Assembly (NCBI RefSeq): GCF_000004195.4
Contig: NC_030685.2
Location: 55,458,516 to 55,522,515, forward strand
Length of the DNA stretch: 64,000 bases
Source: Xenopus tropicalis
Lineage: Eukaryota > Chordata > Amphibia > Anura > Pipidae
Direction of reading: 5' to 3'
This document shows, in pieces, positions 26,001-36,880 of the stretch; the first letter of the stretch is position 1, and each line of letters begins with the position of its first letter. The notes beneath the pieces are model-generated. The model had not been told where the DNA came from, made no database searches, and saw nothing but the letters and a program-made list of their open reading frames with translations. The position numbers were made by a program, and so were the translations under genes.

Positions 26001-29000
26001 GTCCTATTTCTACATATTGATAATGGGTGAGTGCAGAGGATCTTTTGCGGTTGTTTATATGTATTTTGTGGTCACAGCCTCATTGCACCCCCGCCTAATG
26101 GTTTACAATTTAGTGGTTGAGCACAACTTTCCCCTTTTTTGTGTTATTGAGAATATGCAAGCAGGGAGAAAGGTATGTTATTCTGCAAATATTTCATTAG
26201 GCAAATATTTTTGCCTAATTAAATAAAAATATAACGTCAAGCAACTTTTAACACTGTAATTGTTTTTGTAAATGTGATTGCTACTGAAAGAAGGATTTCT
26301 TTACCACTTTTTCTGTTTTCTGGAAACCTTAATAGTAACTGAAACAATCTCTTTACAGAGAAAGGCTCTGCCTTTAGCTATTAGCAACATTCTGGCCTGT
26401 TGTGAACATGAAACATGGCGTCTGTTATATACTCACATCCCAGTAATCTTTGCCTCCATAATGATCATGCAGAAGGTTCTCTGCTCTATCTAGCATTACA
26501 GACCTAAAGAGGTTAGGAAATATATAAGTGAAGTTTGTGATGTCCATTTGACAGCACATATACTTGGTACACTGCACTCACCTTGCTGTAGTATTTTTTA
26601 ATAGCACTGGAGCCATAATAGATGCTGAACCCTGTACTGATAAACAGGTGACATTTATGCCCCTAGTCTCCTCATAGCCCCAAAACCAGCCTCTAAAAAG
26701 GAAACAAAACCAGAGTTTATATGTAATTATAATAATATATGCAATTAAAGGTGAAAGCCGCTCACTGTACAGTTTAGCTGTGCTCAGGCAATTCATGAGA
26801 AAGGTCATCTGAGGCTTTTGATCTCCTGAGCAGAGTAACATCAGAAGAGTTCTTCCTAACTATACAGTGAAAGAACTGACCAGCAGAAATAGAAAACATA
26901 CAAATGATGAACTTGGACTGCAAATATGCTTAGAAGAGAGCTTTGAGCAATTTGAAATTAATTTGTTTTGAGGGTTCATAATTACTTTAACTTCTAAAAG
27001 ACATGTCATTTTAGAAAACTGCATATTCTGAAAAACACAAAATGGGTAAATATATAATTCAATGTCCAATTACCAAAGTAAAAATCATAATAAAATTTTA
27101 TGTTTTTACTATTTTTTTCAAAAATTAATTGAATATTTGCACTTTACAGCATCTACTCTCCGTATTTTCTAGGTAAAAAGATATAATACCATAACCACGA
27201 ATGCCACAAGTCTTCTGAATATTACATATGCATATCATTACCAAATCTATGTAGCATGTATATATGAACAGTGAACAAAAATGCTCATGACTGACACTTT
27301 GGAATCAGCAAACAAACCATGCACTGCTTATCTACCATTACCTCTCCATTGCAACATTACCTGTAGTAGCCATTTTTATCTTCTGAGTACATGAGCTGGT
27401 CAATGCAAGGCCTCTGGTCTACCTTCTCCTCCCACGTGCCTTCCTTCCAGCCTTCAGCATAACCCTGAAGAACATATACCTGCTCGATAAAGGGTCCTCC
27501 AGATTCTGAAAAATTAAATTAAAATTATTTCCAAAAATAACAAAAAATTGTGTTTTTACTGTTTTTATTCATCAATTAGGAGTTTCAGCTAGATTATTTG
27601 AGGCCGTTCACTCCATTTTGTTGGCAGAACAAAGTAGTTCTCATACTATTAGTCAGGTCTTTGCAGGGCTTGAAACAGGGGTGCTCAGCCTGAAGGCCAG
27701 TTAGGGAGAAATGCCTGTTTGCTGTTCTAGAAACATCTGAAAGCCCAGTCTGAAGGTGAATTATAGTAAGATTTGGGGTAAAATTTATTTGCTTTCCTGG
27801 GTATTTTTGTAACCTTGCTTTTAGCCAATTGTGGCCCTGACCTGGACTTGAGGATTGAACTGAAAATGTCTGACAACCACTGCCCTAGACCCATGTGAAA
27901 AGCCCTCTGAGGTTTCTCATCCCTTTCCTAAGCACAGCAAAATCAGAGAAATTCTCTGTTTTAATGACACGTTCTGCCAACTGTACTGCGTTTGGAAGAA
28001 CTGACCAGCAGGTGGGGCTGTTGTTACAATTTCCATATTTTAGCAGTGTAATAATTTCTTGGAATCTACAAAAAATTAAAAAGTTCATAGAAAAATTCTC
28101 TGAGCAGTTTTACATTATTTTTTTTTTTTTAAGGTTTAGATTCCTTTAAGCAGAATTACATGGACAGCAAGAACTGGTGCCTGGTAGGAAATAGTAATAA
28201 AAAGTAGCCTAAAAATGTGGTGTGCTAACTTTGTTTTAACTTAATATAAAGAAATCTCTCTGCCAATAATCTAGCATTCCAAGAAATCCCTGGCCATCCT
28301 CCTGCATGGAGGAGCACGTTTGTCAATAAGCAAATGCACTGCCCAAACACAACTCATGTCTCTGCTATGTCAAGTGAGCAGAACATTGTCAAACAAAGCT
28401 ATTATTTGACAAACACACACAAACCACACGGAAGCACTGCAATTTAGTGATGGTGGGGCCATTGTAGAAAAAGAACTGCAATGGCCAATAGCAACCGATC
28501 TGCAATTACTTTTGAACAGTTTATATCAAGTAAGAAAATGAAAGCAAACCTGATTGGTTGCTGCTGGAAACAGCGCCTATGTTTGTAAATCAGTTCCAAT
28601 ATGTTTGTTTTGTGCCAAGTTCATTTTAACATTCTGAATGTGACATTAAAGTTTTTGGTTTCCATGACTTTCCACAACTTTATAAATGCAAATAATAGTT
28701 CAGCGCACAACCATAAACACCATCAAAATAGATATAACCAGAAAGCAGAGTCAATTTTTTTTTTACTGATATCTACCCGCAAGGAAATCTTCATACTCAA
28801 TGACAGGAATGTTTTGATAAAGGCTGTCCAAGTCAAAGAATTCTGCCCAGGGGATTCGGACTTGGTGGATGTCTGGACTCTGCCAGTGATAAAGTCGACC
28901 CCATGGGGGCAGAACGAGCACCCAATTGGAACTCTTCAGTAAGGTTTTCAGGAGGGAGGCAACTCGTATATATACATCTCTGCGCAGATTAAACCCCTCA

Positions 29001-31843
29001 GGGGGGTTCACGTCATACAGCAAATACCTACAAGAAGAGTAGACATAGGTACGTTTGTGCATATTTCAAGTGACAATAAACATTGGAATAAGAAGCGGCT
29101 ACAGATCTTGGCCCTATTCAGTCACCCAGATAGTAAACCAAATCACAATGATCACAATAACATTCATGTCACTCTGACCTAAGATAAAATTAAGGGCACT
29201 GCGACCAGAATCAGAATGACATTTCAACCTTTAGGACACTGCAAACCTATGTCTGCCATTATGGCATCACAATGACATTTGTACTACAGGTAGAGGATCC
29301 ATAATCCCGTTATCCAGAAAGCTCTGAATTAGGGGAAAGTCTACTATCATAGACTTCATTTTAATCAAATAATTAAAATTTTAAAAAATTATTTTTTCTC
29401 TGTAGTAATAAAACAAAAAAAAAATAAAAAAGTATTTAGTACTTAATCCCAACTAAGATATAGTTCATTCTTACTGAAGGCAAAACAATCCTATTGGGTT
29501 TAATGTTTAATGATTTTTTAGTAGGCTTAAAGCAGGGGTCCTTAAACTTTTTAAACATGGGGCCAGTTCATGGTCCCTCAGACTGTTAGGGGGCCGGACT
29601 GTAGTCCTCAAACTACGGCCCACTTCCTGCTGCGTCCTCCCACTCCCTGCTCCCTAGCTGCATCATACCGCTTCCCGCTGTGTCCTGACTTCCTGCCCCC
29701 CACTGCGTCCTCTGACTCCCTGCTCCCCCACTGCTTCCTCTGATGATTTTCATGCCACTACAAAATTGCATGTTAATCATTTTCATGGCACTGTGATCTT
29801 AAAATTCTATTGGTGGCAATTGCAAATCATTGTTTTGGCCCCATATTTGTGTCAGTAAATTATGACTTGCTCTGAAGAGGTGGAGTCTGCTGTGTATGGG
29901 CAGTTTCAGACTGGGTTAGAGCAAGCTGGCCTGAGATACCTAGGGGCCCCTGAGACGGGTTACTACTTGCGGGCCTATAGAACACAGGGGCCCCTGAGAC
30001 GGGTTACTACTTGCTGGCCTATGAAACCTAGGGGCCCATGAGACGGGTTACTACTTTCTGGCCTGAAGAACACAGGGGCTCCTAAGACGGGTTACTACTT
30101 GCTGGCCTGAAGAACCTAGGGGTCCCTGACAACAATGAATCAATCTGACATCAAATGAAACCAAAGCAGATGATAAAGCAGGCATTTCTATAGCAGGACA
30201 GACTGCCAGTTCCATAAGCATTTCTATAGCAGGACAGACTGCCAGTTCCATAAGCATTTCTATAGCAGGACAGACTGCCAGTCCCATAAGCATTTCTATA
30301 GCAGGACAGACTGCCAGTCCCATAGGCATTTCTATAGCAGGACAGACTGCCAATCCCATAGGCATTTCTATAGCAGGACAGACTGCCAGTCCCGTAAGCA
30401 TTTCTATAGCAGGACAGACTGCCAGTCCCGTAAGCATTTCTATAGCAGGACAGACTGCCAGTCCCGTAAGAATTTCTATAGCAGGACAGACTGCCAGTCC
30501 CGTAAGCATTTCTATAGCAGGACAGACTGCCAGTCCCGTAAGCATTTCTATAGCAGGACAGACTCCCAGTCCCGTAAGCATTTCTATAGCAGGACAGACT
30601 GCCAGTCCCGTAAGCATTTCTATAGCAGGACAGACTCCCAGTCCCGTAAGCATTTCTATAGCAGGACAGACTGCCAGTCCCCTAAGCATTTCTATAGCAG
30701 GACAGACTCCCAGTTCCATAAGCATTTCTATAGCAGGACAGACTCCCAGTTCCGTAAGCATTTCTATAGCAGGACAGACTCCCAGTCCCGTAAGCATTTC
30801 TATAGCAGGACAGACTCCCAGTCCCATAAGCATTTCTATAGCAGGACAGACTCCCAGTTCCATAAGCATTTCTATAGCAGGACAGACTCCCAGTCCCGTA
30901 AGCATTTCTATAGCAGGACAGACTGCCAGTCCCATAGGCATTTCTATAGCAGGACAGACTGCCAATCCCATAGGCATTTCTATAGCAGGACAGACTGCCA
31001 GTCCCGTAAGCATTTCTATAGCAGGACAGACTGCCAGTCCCATAAGCATTTCTATAGCAGGACAGACTCCCAGTTCCATAAGCATTTCTATAGCAGGACA
31101 GACTCCCAGTTCCATAAGCATTTCTATAGCAGGACAGACTCCCAGTTCCATAAGCATTTCTATAGCAGGACAGACTCCCAGTTCCATAAGCATTTCTATA
31201 GCAGGACAGACTCCCAGTCCCGTAAGCATTTCTATAGCAGGACAGACTCCCAGTCCCATAAGCATTTCTATAGCAGGACAGACTCCCAGTTCCATAAGCA
31301 TTTCTATAGCAGGACAGACTGCCAGTCCCATAAGCATTTCTATAGCAGGACAGACTCCCAGTCCCGTAAGCATTTCTATAGCAGGACAGACCCCCAGTCC
31401 CATAAGCATTTCTATAGCAGGACAGACTCCCAGTCCCATAAGCATTTCTATAGCAGGACAGACTGCCAGTCCCATAAGCATTTCTATAGCAGGACAGACT
31501 GCCAGTCCCATAAGCAAGGCATGGATGTTTGAATGTGACAGAGAGAAGTCTAATTATTCCATTGGGTCCTGTTAAAATGCAACCAGTCGCATGCAAAAGT
31601 CGCAGAGATGGATCAGAAGTGAGAAAGCAGACAGACAGACATTTCTGCCAATGAATACAAGAGCGGACTCTGCCAGGCCCTTCCCATCACACACCTCCGT
31701 TCAAACGCAGCAGTTCCAACCTGCAGAGAAGAGGCCGAGTGTCCCGGGCTGAACTGGCCCTCATCCCCGCAAGCCCGGGGCAATAGGGAGAGGCACACTC
31801 CCAGGAGAAGGAGAAGACGTGGCCGCCAAGAAGCAACAGCCAT
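19872..31843 (-). CDS. pofut2: GDP-fucose protein O-fucosyltransferase 2, nine coding exons
   Basis: The enzyme transfers fucose from GDP-fucose to Ser/Thr in folded thrombospondin type 1 repeats inside the ER (family GT68). Coding exons, in order: 31695-31843, 28777-29027, 27361-27505, 26582-26692, 26437-26503, 24808-24933, 21447-21627, 20810-20933, 19872-20025. The phases chain without a stop and give 435 codons, close to the 429 residues I recall for human POFUT2. Residues 1 to about 25 form a signal peptide with a poly-Leu core. The NPPEGFN motif puts the catalytic Glu at residue 60 (human E54). HLRRKD around residue 300 is the GDP-fucose Arg site, and GTSVSTFSF around 389-397 is the C-terminal nucleotide-binding block. 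There is no KDEL-type tail. I chose the ATG at 31843 because it begins the signal peptide; an in-frame ATG at 31897 would put 18 polar residues before it. Intron 7 is unusual, with a GC donor. Recognition is by strong motif and length agreement. Confidence 0.97.
20810..20933 (-). CDS. pofut2: pofut2 coding exon 8
   Basis: This exon is 124 nt, with an AATTTAG acceptor and a CCAG|GTATTG donor. It encodes [14 protein letters not shown], then [18 protein letters not shown] and ICAHA. It is not in any Met-initiated ORF; the call rests on motif and phase. Confidence 0.94.
21447..21627 (-). CDS. pofut2: pofut2 coding exon 7 (GDP-fucose Arg), GC donor
   Basis: This exon is 181 nt with an ATTCAG acceptor. 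It encodes [18 protein letters not shown] and then [11 protein letters not shown]. In-frame joining to exon 8 requires cutting at AAG|GCAGGT, a GC donor at 21445-21446. The nearby GT at 21441-21442 would add 4 nt and reach a stop two codons into exon 8. Confidence 0.92.
21934..22578 (+). mobile_element. possible solo LTR in pofut2 intron 6
   Basis: The unit begins TGTTACGGG and ends GTCACA. It contains a TATA-like AATAAAAGG near 22053 and an AATAAA near 22456, about 400 bp further, as expected of an LTR. I saw no clear target duplication and no protein domain. Boundaries are approximate. Confidence 0.35.
22866..23150. repeat. 33-bp minisatellite, about 8.5 copies, in pofut2 intron 6
   Basis: The unit contains CCCCTGGATGTATGGCTCC and recurs every 33 bp. 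Its length keeps frames open on both strands, so several ORFs with 11-residue repeats appear. It lies between exons 6 and 7 of pofut2 and is not joined to them by any plausible splice phase. Confidence 0.95.
24808..24933 (-). CDS. pofut2: pofut2 coding exon 6
   Basis: This exon is 126 nt in phase 0, with an ATCAG acceptor and an AAG|GTAAGC donor. It encodes [18 protein letters not shown], then HSTDEADR and the EDWTKVK end. Confidence 0.93.
25152..25555. repeat. foldback-type short repeat in pofut2 intron 5
   Basis: It starts at a TTAAAGAGTAAG box and contains a long internal inverted pair: GTCTAGCATGAAG near 25311 and CTTCATGCTAGAC near 25491. I read it as a non-autonomous element of the TTAA-flanked kind common in frogs. 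The right end is uncertain. Confidence 0.45.
25558..25706. repeat. dispersed repeat, copy 1 of a direct pair
   Basis: About 145 bp here, with TTTGCGGTTGTTTATATG and CCCCCGCCTAATGG, are repeated almost exactly at 26000-26150. A diverged inverted relative lies at about 34280-34395. No coding content is evident. Confidence 0.8.
26000..26150. repeat. dispersed repeat, copy 2 of a direct pair
   Basis: This is the second copy of the unit at 25558-25706, differing by a few bases near its start. The two lie 440 bp apart in pofut2 intron 5. Confidence 0.8.
26437..26503 (-). CDS. pofut2: pofut2 coding exon 5
   Basis: This exon is 67 nt and encodes [18 protein letters not shown] and the following DYWD. 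Its acceptor is CTTTAG and its donor GAT|GTGAGT. It is too short for ORF calling and was found by phase and motif. Confidence 0.93.
26582..26692 (-). CDS. pofut2: pofut2 coding exon 4
   Basis: This exon is 111 nt, with a TTTTTAG acceptor and an AAG|GTGAG donor. It encodes [11 protein letters not shown] and [11 protein letters not shown], both strongly conserved POFUT2 stretches. It starts and ends in phase 2. Confidence 0.95.
27361..27505 (-). CDS. pofut2: pofut2 coding exon 3
   Basis: This exon is 145 nt, with a TTCAG acceptor and a CAG|GTAATG donor. It encodes [14 protein letters not shown] and then [11 protein letters not shown]. It has no Met-initiated ORF and was found by following the phase from exon 2. 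Confidence 0.93.
28777..29027 (-). CDS. pofut2: pofut2 coding exon 2 (catalytic Glu motif)
   Basis: This exon is 251 nt, with a TTGTAG acceptor and a GT donor at 28775-28776. It encodes [13 protein letters not shown], then [16 protein letters not shown] and the IPVIEYE stretch. The Glu of PPEG is the family's catalytic residue. Confidence 0.95.
29283..29530 (-). mobile_element. partial CAGGTATGGG-type MITE in pofut2 intron 1
   Basis: This is a diverged copy, in reverse, of the frog repeat whose ends read CAGGTATGGGACC. It keeps the GTTATCCAGAAAGC box and the TTAATCCCAACTAAGATATA core. The terminal CAGGTATGGG is degraded. Confidence 0.65.
29531..29640. mobile_element. hAT-like MITE fragment
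   Basis: It begins CAGGGGTCCTTAAACTTT and shows a related GTCCTCAAACTACGGCCC box 60 bp later. This resembles ends of hAT-derived short elements. No target duplication was found and the other boundary is unclear. Confidence 0.4.
30178..31516. repeat. 36-bp minisatellite, about 37 copies, in pofut2 intron 1
   Basis: A 36-bp unit containing TTTCTATAGCAGGACAGACT repeats with few substitutions over 1.3 kb. Variable sites are mainly GCC/CCC and the ATA/GTA before AGCAT. Because 36 is a multiple of three and stops are absent, two minus-strand frames stay open (12-residue periods), giving long artefactual ORFs. It lies inside intron 1 (28.0-31.7 kb side). Confidence 0.97.
31695..31843 (-). CDS. pofut2: pofut2 coding exon 1 (signal peptide)
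   Basis: This exon is 149 nt, starts at the ATG at 31843 and ends in phase 2 at an AG|GTGTGTG donor. It encodes the hydrophobic leader and the short region before the catalytic fold. An earlier GT after a CTGCAG at 31721 would put exon 2 out of frame, so the donor at 31694 is preferred. Confidence 0.9.
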
Positions 31844-31849
31844 ATCCCG

Positions 31850-32010
31850 GTATGCACAGCGGGCCGCACTTCCGGCATCCAGGCCTGAGCGTCCCATTCC
31901 TATGGTAACCGCGAAGCCAGGAGACCCCTGACAAATCTACTTCCGCTAATGAGAAAAGTGCAGTGACGGAAGCTGACTGTTCCGAAGCCTCCATTACCTG
32001 TTGCCTTTTA
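31850..32010 (-). promoter_or_regulatory. TATA-less promoter region of pofut2
   Basis: The stretch just upstream of the pofut2 ATG has more CpG than its surroundings. It holds ETS-like ACTTCCGG (near 31868) and ACTTCCGC (near 31941) and a GGTAACC box near 31905. No TATA box is placed suitably. This is inferred from position and motif content; the transcription start was not located. Confidence 0.5.
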
Positions 32011-34415
32011 GGCGGCAGCAGTAAAGTTCAGGGACGAAAAAGGGTGTCCAGCAAGTTCGGAAAGAGAACAAGAATGGGACTAGAGCTGGGGTTCTGCAGC
32101 GGCTGCAAAGGCGAACAGTGGGGCTGGCAGTGCCGACCTCTGGAACGAATGTCAAATGCACAAACTGCGCATTGTCGTAATAATGGCAGCAGGTGGCAGT
32201 ATTACTCCATTAATCAATGATCCATCTGGCACTAATGCTAAGAATGTTTTATTTCCCTTCTCTGCCCCCCAATAAAATCAGTTAACAGCAGAAGCCATAG
32301 AGGGGGGCTGGGAGCAGCGCAGGATTTACCAGGGGTGACAAAAGGCTGCCCCACAAAGCAGAATTTGTCATTTTAAATGGTAATAATGCTCATTTAGTGT
32401 TGCGAGTGGAATTGTTCTCTCTCTATGTATACTGTATATAAAATGACAACGCAATAATATTTATGGCCTTGTCACCTAAAGTTATTCTGGCTCTGTAACC
32501 TCTAAATGATGTTTGTGTTTTTATGAATGCAGAATGGCATTTGTAGTATCATATCCCAGATGTATTTTGCCCAGTCAGACCCTTTCTATCCCTGTTGCAG
32601 ACATGTAAATGAAGGGTCTGGCTGAGCACTCTGAAAAGTATTTGGTAATTGCCTGTTGTGTTTTAAGTTAAAGTTGTGTTCCCGGACTCTACTTCAAATG
32701 ATCGTTTGTCTGCTGAAATACTGTTCTTTATCTTTTGTTTTTACATTTTTTGTTCTGTTACAGCTGATGCTATAATGATGCTGGTTAGTAGAAGATGTAA
32801 CACTATAAATGTGGATGTTAAAGGACATGTCAACCCAAAAAAACCTATTTTGCCTAATTAAAGCAAACATCATTCTAAGCAACATTGCAATATACATTCA
32901 TGATCAATTTGTAATGGTTGTAATTTGTAAGGGTTTTTTAAAAGTCATAACCAGTAGTTAAGTAAATGCTGTGTTCCATTGGAATTACAAATAACTTTTG
33001 CAATGCTAAACATTTTAAATACATTTATATTGGAATGGTGCTTAGAACTATGTTTATTTTATTAGGCAAAAATTTATGTTTTGGACATCTTTGCAACGAA
33101 TATACATGGGCCACTAGGGGGCAGGATTACATTAGTGATGATTTTAGTGTAGTCTGTTTTTCTTTCCGTATGCATTTTTTTTCTAGTTCTCCAGGAAAGA
33201 AGGCACTTAACTTTCCCCACCTAGTATCTATTTTACCTACTAGCCCCCCTGAAAGATATTCTGCAGATGCCTGTGATTGGGCATATGTGGTTTATTCCTA
33301 AATAAATCTGAGAAAAGTGCTCAGTATATTGACCATTAGACCAAAATGTACATCCTTTACTTAACACAGAGATTATAAACGCCCAATATTTTGCAAAGAA
33401 GGCATTCAGGAATAATGCAAAGCATGAATTTCAGCCATAACTTTGCTTTTATCTTTAACACAGATTTTTAAAAACACCTGTTGCCCTCGCAAAGGAACCC
33501 TGGGATTTCCCCTTCATTTTACAAAAGTGGCTGCTTAAAACAAAGGTGTCAGTAGCACTTTAACTACACAGTATGCAATAAATGATAATACCATCACTCA
33601 TGGCAAGGAATATGATGGGGATCCAGGTGACCGCCCTGGTAACAACCAAAGAAGAAACTGTAAGGATAATGCAACAGGGGTCGTTTTCTTCACTGGTGTA
33701 AATACCTTAGCAGAAAAACCGAATCCCCTGTCTTCCCCTTTATGTGTGTGCACTGTGTGTCATGTGTTAGTTCATACTTTAGCATTTCCATGCAGAAATC
33801 CACTCTGCGTTTGCTAACGGTGCGAATGCTATGTGGTATGGTCAGGCAGACCCGTGCCCAACCTGGACCGGCTGACCCTCAACCCAGCCTTCTCCTGCCA
33901 CCCTACTGTGCCTCCTACCAGACCAGATCCGCTACCCAACCCTACCTGCAATGGGTTAACTTACCTTCTGAACTGGAACCTTGAAACAGGGACTGTTTAT
34001 CCATGTATTGCAATATATTAAATCTGGCCAACAACATCAAAGTCATCCCCGGTCTGGCCAGTCCTATACACAATTTCATCTGATTCAATAAGAATTCTAC
34101 TGCTTCATTATACATTATTCACAGGGACTAAGCTTTACTTGCAACATTGTTTTGCAAGATTAAAACTCCCAAATAATTGCACTTTTATTGGCCACCACTG
34201 GGATCACCTGTAGTTGGGAATGATGGAAGCTAATACATGGAAATGGCCACTACTCCTGTATAAACTACAGCAAAAAGAGAAAGTTGTGCTCACTACTAAA
34301 TTTTAAACCATTAGGCGGAGTGCAGTATAGGACATCAAGACATTTTGTGCATTAAGGGGTGGGCATTTCTAAGTAGCTTAATTCACAGAAAATCTTAATG
34401 TTTTATATATATATA
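32011..34415. other. intergenic, repeat-derived, no gene recognised
   Basis: A TTAAAGGACATGTCAACCC box at 32818 marks the left end of a frog MITE whose right end is unclear. A C-rich stretch at 33840-33960 and a relative of the 25.5-kb dispersed repeat at 34280-34395 also occur. The short ORF at 31963-32220 has no motif. Confidence 0.45.
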
Positions 34416-34634
34416 CAGTGGTGTGAAAAACTATTTGCCCCCTTCCTGATTTCTTATTCTTTTGCATGTTTGTCACACTTAAATGTTTCTGCTCATCAAA
34501 AACCGTTAACTATTAGTCAAAGATAACATAATTGAACACAAAATGCAGTTTTTAAATGAAGGTTTACGTTATTAAGGGAGAAAAAAAACTCCAAATCTAC
34601 ATGGCCCTGTGTGAAAAAGTGATTGCCCCCCTTG
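34416..34634 (+). repeat. Tc1 left inverted repeat
   Basis: It matches the complement of 35825-36036 with scattered substitutions. The outer 40 bases are identical. Confidence 0.93.
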
Positions 34635-34795
34635 TTAAAAATAACTTATCAATTTCAATTTTCAATTTCAATATCAATTTCTGTAGTCACCCCCAGGCCT
34701 GATTACTGCCACACCTGTTTCAATCAAGAAATCACTTAAATAGGAGCTACCTGACACAGAGAAGTAGACCAAAAGCACCTCAAAAGCTAGACATC

Positions 34796-35797
34796 ATGCC
34801 AAGATCCAAAGAAATTCAGGAACAAATGAGAACAAAAGTAATTGAGATCTATCAGTCTGGTAAAGGTTATAAAGCCATTTCTAAAGCTTTGGGACTCCAG
34901 CGAACCACAGTGAGAGCCATTATCCACAAATGGCAAAAACATGGAACAGTGGTGAACCTTCCCAGGAGTGGCCGGCCGGCCAAAATTACCCCAAGAGCGC
35001 AGAGACAACTCATCCGAGAGGCCACAAAAGACCCCAGGACAACATCTAAAGAACTGCAGGCCTCACTTGCCTCAATTAAGGTCAGTGTTCAGGACTCCAC
35101 CATAAGAAAGAGACTGGGCAAAAACGGCCTGCATGGCAGATTTCCAAGGCGCAAACCACTTTTAAGCAAAAAGAACATTATGGCTCGTCTCAATTTTGCT
35201 AAAAAACATCTCAATGATTGCCAAGACTTTTGGGAAAATATTTTGTGGACCGACGAGACAAAAGTTGAACTTTTTGGAAGGTGCGTGTCCCGTTACATCT
35301 GGCGTAAAAGTAACACAGCATTTCAGAAAAAGAACATCATACCAACAGTAAAATATGGTGGCGGTAGTGTGATGGTCTGGGGTTGTTTTGCTGCTTCAGG
35401 ACCTGGAAGGCTTGCTGTCATAGATGGAACCATGAATTCTACTGTCTACCAAAAAATCCTGAAGGAGAATGTCCGGCCATCTCTTCGTCAACTCAAGCTG
35501 AAGCGATCTTGGGTGCTGCAGCAGGACAATGACCCAAAACACACCAGCAAATCCACCTCTGAATGGTTGAAGAAAAACAAAATGAAGACTTTGGAGTGGC
35601 CTAGTCAAAGTCCTGTCCTGAATCCTATTGAGATGTTGTGGCATGACCTTAAAAAGGCGGTTCATGCTAGAAAACCCTCAAATAAAGCTGAATTACAACA
35701 ATTCTGCAAAGATGAGTGGGCCAAAATTCCTCCAGAGCGCTGTAAAAGACTCGTTGCAAGTTATCGCAAACGCTTGATTGCAGTTATTGCTGCTTAG
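34796..35797 (+). CDS. Tc1/mariner transposase, intact, 333 aa
   Basis: It cuts and pastes the surrounding element by binding the inverted repeats and cleaving at TA sites. The N-terminal third has two helix-turn-helix regions (GYKAISKALGLQRTTVRAII; then a GRPAKI linker of the GRPR type). The DDE catalytic residues appear as WTDETKVELFG (first Asp about residue 151), QQDNDPKHTSK (second Asp about 243) and SPVLNPIEMLWHDLK (the Glu of PIE, 34 residues on). The length is normal for Tc1 transposases and there are no stops or frameshifts. Confidence 0.96.
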   Translation: MPRSKEIQEQMRTKVIEIYQSGKGYKAISKALGLQRTTVRAIIHKWQKHGTVVNLPRSGRPAKITPRAQRQLIREATKDPRTTSKELQASLASIKVSVQDSTIRKRLGKNGLHGRFPRRKPLLSKKNIMARLNFAKKHLNDCQDFWENILWTDETKVELFGRCVSRYIWRKSNTAFQKKNIIPTVKYGGGSVMVWGCFAASGPGRLAVIDGTMNSTVYQKILKENVRPSLRQLKLKRSWVLQQDNDPKHTSKSTSEWLKKNKMKTLEWPSQSPVLNPIEMLWHDLKKAVHARKPSNKAELQQFCKDEWAKIPPERCKRLVASYRKRLIAVIAA

Positions 35798-35824
35798 GGT
35801 GGCCCAACCAGTTATTAGGTTCAG

Positions 35825-36036
35825 GGGGCAATTACTTTTTCACACAGGGCCATGTAGGTTTGGATTTTTTTTCTCCCTAAATAATAAAAACCCTCATTTA
35901 AAAACTGCATTTTGTGTTTACTTGTGTTATCTTTGACTAATAGTTAAATGTGTTTGATGATCAGAAACATTTTGTGTGACAAACATGCAAAAGTATAAGA
36001 AATCAGGAAGGGGGCAAATAGTTTTTCACACCACTG
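35825..36036 (-). repeat. Tc1 right inverted repeat
   Basis: It is the partner of the left inverted repeat. It ends in CACACCACTG just before the TA duplication. Confidence 0.93.
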
Positions 36037-36051
36037 TACATATATATATAT

Positions 36052-36285
36052 AATTAGCGCATGCGAAAAATACCACGCATGTTATTTATCGCGTCAAAAA
36101 TATTGCATGAAATACCGCGCATAAAATAGCGCAAGTGTACTGATTGCATGCGAAAAATACCGCGCACGTTATTTATCGCGTCAAAAATATTGCATGAAAT
36201 ACCGCGCATAAAATAGCGCAAGTGTACTGATTTGCCACGAGAGAATAATAGCGCATGTTAAAACTCATCTTAGTGAATCAGGCCC
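36052..36285. mobile_element. right part of a CpG-rich foldback element with an 87-bp duplication
   Basis: The right end, TTAGTGAATCAGGCCC, matches the end type of the element at 5870-6861. Inside, an 87-bp unit (ATGCGAAAAATACC onward) occurs twice in tandem from 36061 and 36148. The left end is missing next to the Tc1 insertion. Confidence 0.7.
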
Positions 36286-36880
36286 AATATATCTTCTAGC
36301 TCTCCATTGATACCTGTGCCAGTAAGTTTGAGACTTGACAAAACAATTACTACTGATGATTATAGAAAAAATGCAACTGAAACTGGGACACACCTTGTAT
36401 TTAGGTTGGTCCTGATAATAGCCTAGGTGCCAAATTAGCTTATGACATAGCATTTCTTTTTCCTGGCAACAAAACAACTTTTCATTTTAGGATCTATCAC
36501 TTAATGATCTGTGCACTGGCATGTTTTGTTAAAAGAGACAAAAGTACCCAATTACTAATGGAATAGAAAGTGCAGTAAAAAGATCAATCTATAACATTCT
36601 AAAAGGAGTACTTTCCATTTGATAATGCTGCCCTGTGATTGAGGCATGATTACAATATTTCTTAAAGATGGATTTTTCTAAATACTGTACTGACTTCATA
36701 TAAGTAATTTATCATTGCAAGGCGTAAAATAAAAAAAAACAAACTACATTTTCTATATCTCTACCTGCTTCAAAATGTAACTAGTTAGGGTGCGACAGTG
36801 GCACAGGGTGCAAAAAAAACCCTGAAATCCAGCAAATATGCCCTGGAAAGTGCTCAGTGGAATAAGTTGTAAAACATCCA
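36286..36880. other. intergenic, nothing recognised
   Basis: This is AT-rich sequence with no convincing ORF, repeat end or splice-bounded exon. Confidence 0.4.

Larger units (their letters stand above)
34416..36036 (+). mobile_element. complete Tc1/mariner transposon, 1621 bp
   Basis: It is flanked by TA at 34414-34415 and 36037-36038. Inverted repeats of about 210 bp run at 34416-34634 and 35825-36036. Both outer ends read CAGTGGTGTGAAAAACTATT. Inner direct repeats (CTGTGTGAAAAAGT followed by ATTGCCCCC) give the IR/DR arrangement of this subfamily. The single gene inside is intact, so the copy may be recent. Confidence 0.96.

Noticed and set aside
30051..31517. 488-residue minus-strand ORF with a 12-residue repeat
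   Set aside because: It is the 36-bp minisatellite read in a frame without stops, inside a pofut2 intron; another frame is also open, as expected by unit length alone.
31721..31843. Shorter pofut2 exon 1 ending at CTGCAG|GT
   Set aside because: It ends in phase 0 and would put exon 2 out of frame; the donor at 31694 restores the conserved sequence.
31963..32220. 85-residue plus-strand ORF divergent from pofut2
   Set aside because: CpG-rich promoter-proximal DNA without a known motif or splice evidence; likely chance.
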